Shown: in pieces, positions 11,622 through 12,547 of the stretch
Position numbering within the stretch: position 1 is the first letter of the stretch
Layout: every line of letters begins with the position of its first letter
Source: Candidatus Pacearchaeota archaeon
GTDB lineage: Archaea; Nanobdellota; Nanobdellia; Pacearchaeales; GW2011-AR1
Reading direction: 5' to 3'
NCBI GenBank assembly: GCA_003693875.1
Contig: RFLO01000021.1
Location: 1 to 12,547, forward strand
DNA: 12,547 nucleotides
Position numbers and translations under genes: made by a program
Notes under the pieces: model-generated
What the model was told of the DNA's origin: nothing
The model's input: only the letters and a program-made list of their open reading frames with translations
The model's database searches: none

Positions 11622-12547
11622 ATGAGGTGCGACAGGAGTTTTTTAATTTTAACTATCATTTTACTTTTTAGTATCAGCTATGTCTTAGCTGTTGATTATT
11701 ATGGTTATACCAAATATCAAAATGGGACGGCTCTTGGAGGAGTTAATGTAACTCTTAAGGTTGTAGAGTTTGGGCCTGACGGGCCACAAGTAAATTCTTC
11801 TTACTCTGGCCTTTCTAATTCAAGCGGCTTCTTTAATATAACAGTTCCAGAACAGTTTAACAATGGACAGTGGAACATAAAACCTGTTTTTATAAAGTAT
11901 CTCCCTGACAACGACACAACAGAATATATTGGACCCAATGTTCCGGCCATCCCAGCAAACGATTTCTTCCAGCAAGTAGGCACAAGCTTTTACCTAAAGA
12001 GGGGTGCAACCCTCCTTATTAGCGGCATCGGGGACGAGCATTTTGCAAGCACAATCAATGGCACAAATTCATCATCAATTTCTTCTGATTATCAAGTAGG
12101 TCTTGAGTTTATCAACGATAGCGGGAACGAATTTTTACTCTACATTAACGGTTCTGATTGTTTGATGGGATTAAATTCTACTCGTGGCCTTAATTTTAGT
12201 GCTTGTAGCCTTAACATAACATCTATAGCAGATTTTACCTATTCTGACGGGGCAAGGTCCTATTTTATTGTAAATAATACACAGGTAGAAAAATGCTATA
12301 TTGGTTCAAAACTCTCAAATGTTACCTGCAACGAGTCATCAGACCTATCAGGAGATTTTAGCTCAGTTCTTGGAGTTGAAGCAGTTTCCCTTGGACCAGA
12401 GGATTATATTTATGTTTCAGGTATCAACAAGACAGGTGGGATGAGTGCAATTGCAAAATACTACACAAATCTTAGTTTTATTTCAAAAGACATGATGCAA
12501 TCTCCGGCAGGTTTCATAGAATACGATGAGAGTGGAGCATTTCAGGG
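11622..12547 (+). CDS. Secreted, sequon-rich surface protein (C-terminus beyond window)
   Basis: An open frame of 308 codons runs off the right edge. It begins with MRCDRS and a hydrophobic stretch at about 7-23 ending in VLA, a typical signal peptide. The mature part is rich in Asn, Ser, Thr, Gly and aromatic residues and contains 18 N-x-S/T sequons. The first 100 mature residues (NGTALGGVNVTL, then SGLSNSSGFFNITVP) resemble carboxypeptidase-regulatory-like beta-sandwich modules that decorate archaeal surface proteins. Four cysteines (180, 195, 225, 236) form two CxxG-to-C units that may be repeats. I recognise no enzyme or named family. An exported glycoprotein of the cell surface, perhaps an adhesin or S-layer-associated protein, is the best inference. 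ATG 11622 is chosen for the signal peptide; TTG at 11613 or 11616 are alternatives. Confidence 0.8.
   Translation, partial: MRCDRSFLILTIILLFSISYVLAVDYYGYTKYQNGTALGGVNVTLKVVEFGPDGPQVNSSYSGLSNSSGFFNITVPEQFNNGQWNIKPVFIKYLPDNDTTEYIGPNVPAIPANDFFQQVGTSFYLKRGATLLISGIGDEHFASTINGTNSSSISSDYQVGLEFINDSGNEFLLYINGSDCLMGLNSTRGLNFSACSLNITSIADFTYSDGARSYFIVNNTQVEKCYIGSKLSNVTCNESSDLSGDFSSVLGVEAVSLGPEDYIYVSGINKTGGMSAIAKYYTNLSFISKDMMQSPAGFIEYDESGAFQ

Noticed and set aside
1..12547. CRISPR array, insertion sequence or long terminal repeats
   Set aside because: I saw no regularly spaced direct repeats, transposase motifs or long inverted ends; a computed self-comparison was not possible.

Overview
The window is a gene-dense, A+T-rich stretch of an archaeal genome. 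The archaeal assignment rests on a complete Rrp4-Rrp41-Rrp42 RNA exosome operon, the RNA polymerase subunit Rpo6 next to enolase, TATA-box promoters placed about 25 nt upstream of start codons (leaderless transcripts), and a secreted protein rich in N-glycosylation sequons. Two aminoacyl-tRNA synthetases (AlaRS, LeuRS) are of bacterial type, and the AlaRS is the compact form I associate with candidate-phyla-radiation bacteria. Together with very short intergenic spaces this suggests a small-genome DPANN-type archaeon; that placement is inference.

Left part (1-2814): the edge holds an open frame that may be the start of a minus-strand gene, then a structured, unexplained spacer. Next come the three components of the AmmeMemoRadiSam system, whose function is not established. 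The Memo-family gene is on the minus strand. Divergent from it, separated by only 33 bp, runs a tight operon of the radical SAM enzyme, a YjbQ/UPF0047 protein and the AMMECR1 protein. YjbQ sits between two of the three system genes with a 1-nt gap on one side and an 11-nt overlap on the other, which makes it a candidate fourth component. This is the part of the window closest to an undescribed system.

Middle (2815-7481): bacterial-type alanyl-tRNA synthetase (plus), a small DUF1003 membrane protein (minus) whose end overlaps the AlaRS end by 9 bp, and a bacterial-type leucyl-tRNA synthetase (minus). The AlaRS ends just after its editing domain and lacks the C-Ala/oligomerisation region.

Right part (7482-11506): an overlapping operon rrp4-rrp41-rrp42-rpo6 joins the 3'-to-5' RNA-degrading exosome to an RNA polymerase subunit. 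It is followed by enolase on its own leaderless promoter. The rpo6-eno adjacency matches a gene order known from many archaea. Rpo6 carries an unusual acidic C-terminal tail, and enolase keeps its catalytic residues but has an altered active-site loop. The window ends inside a secreted surface protein (11622 onward) with 18 N-glycosylation sequons in 308 residues. I recognised no tRNA, rRNA, CRISPR array or insertion sequence.
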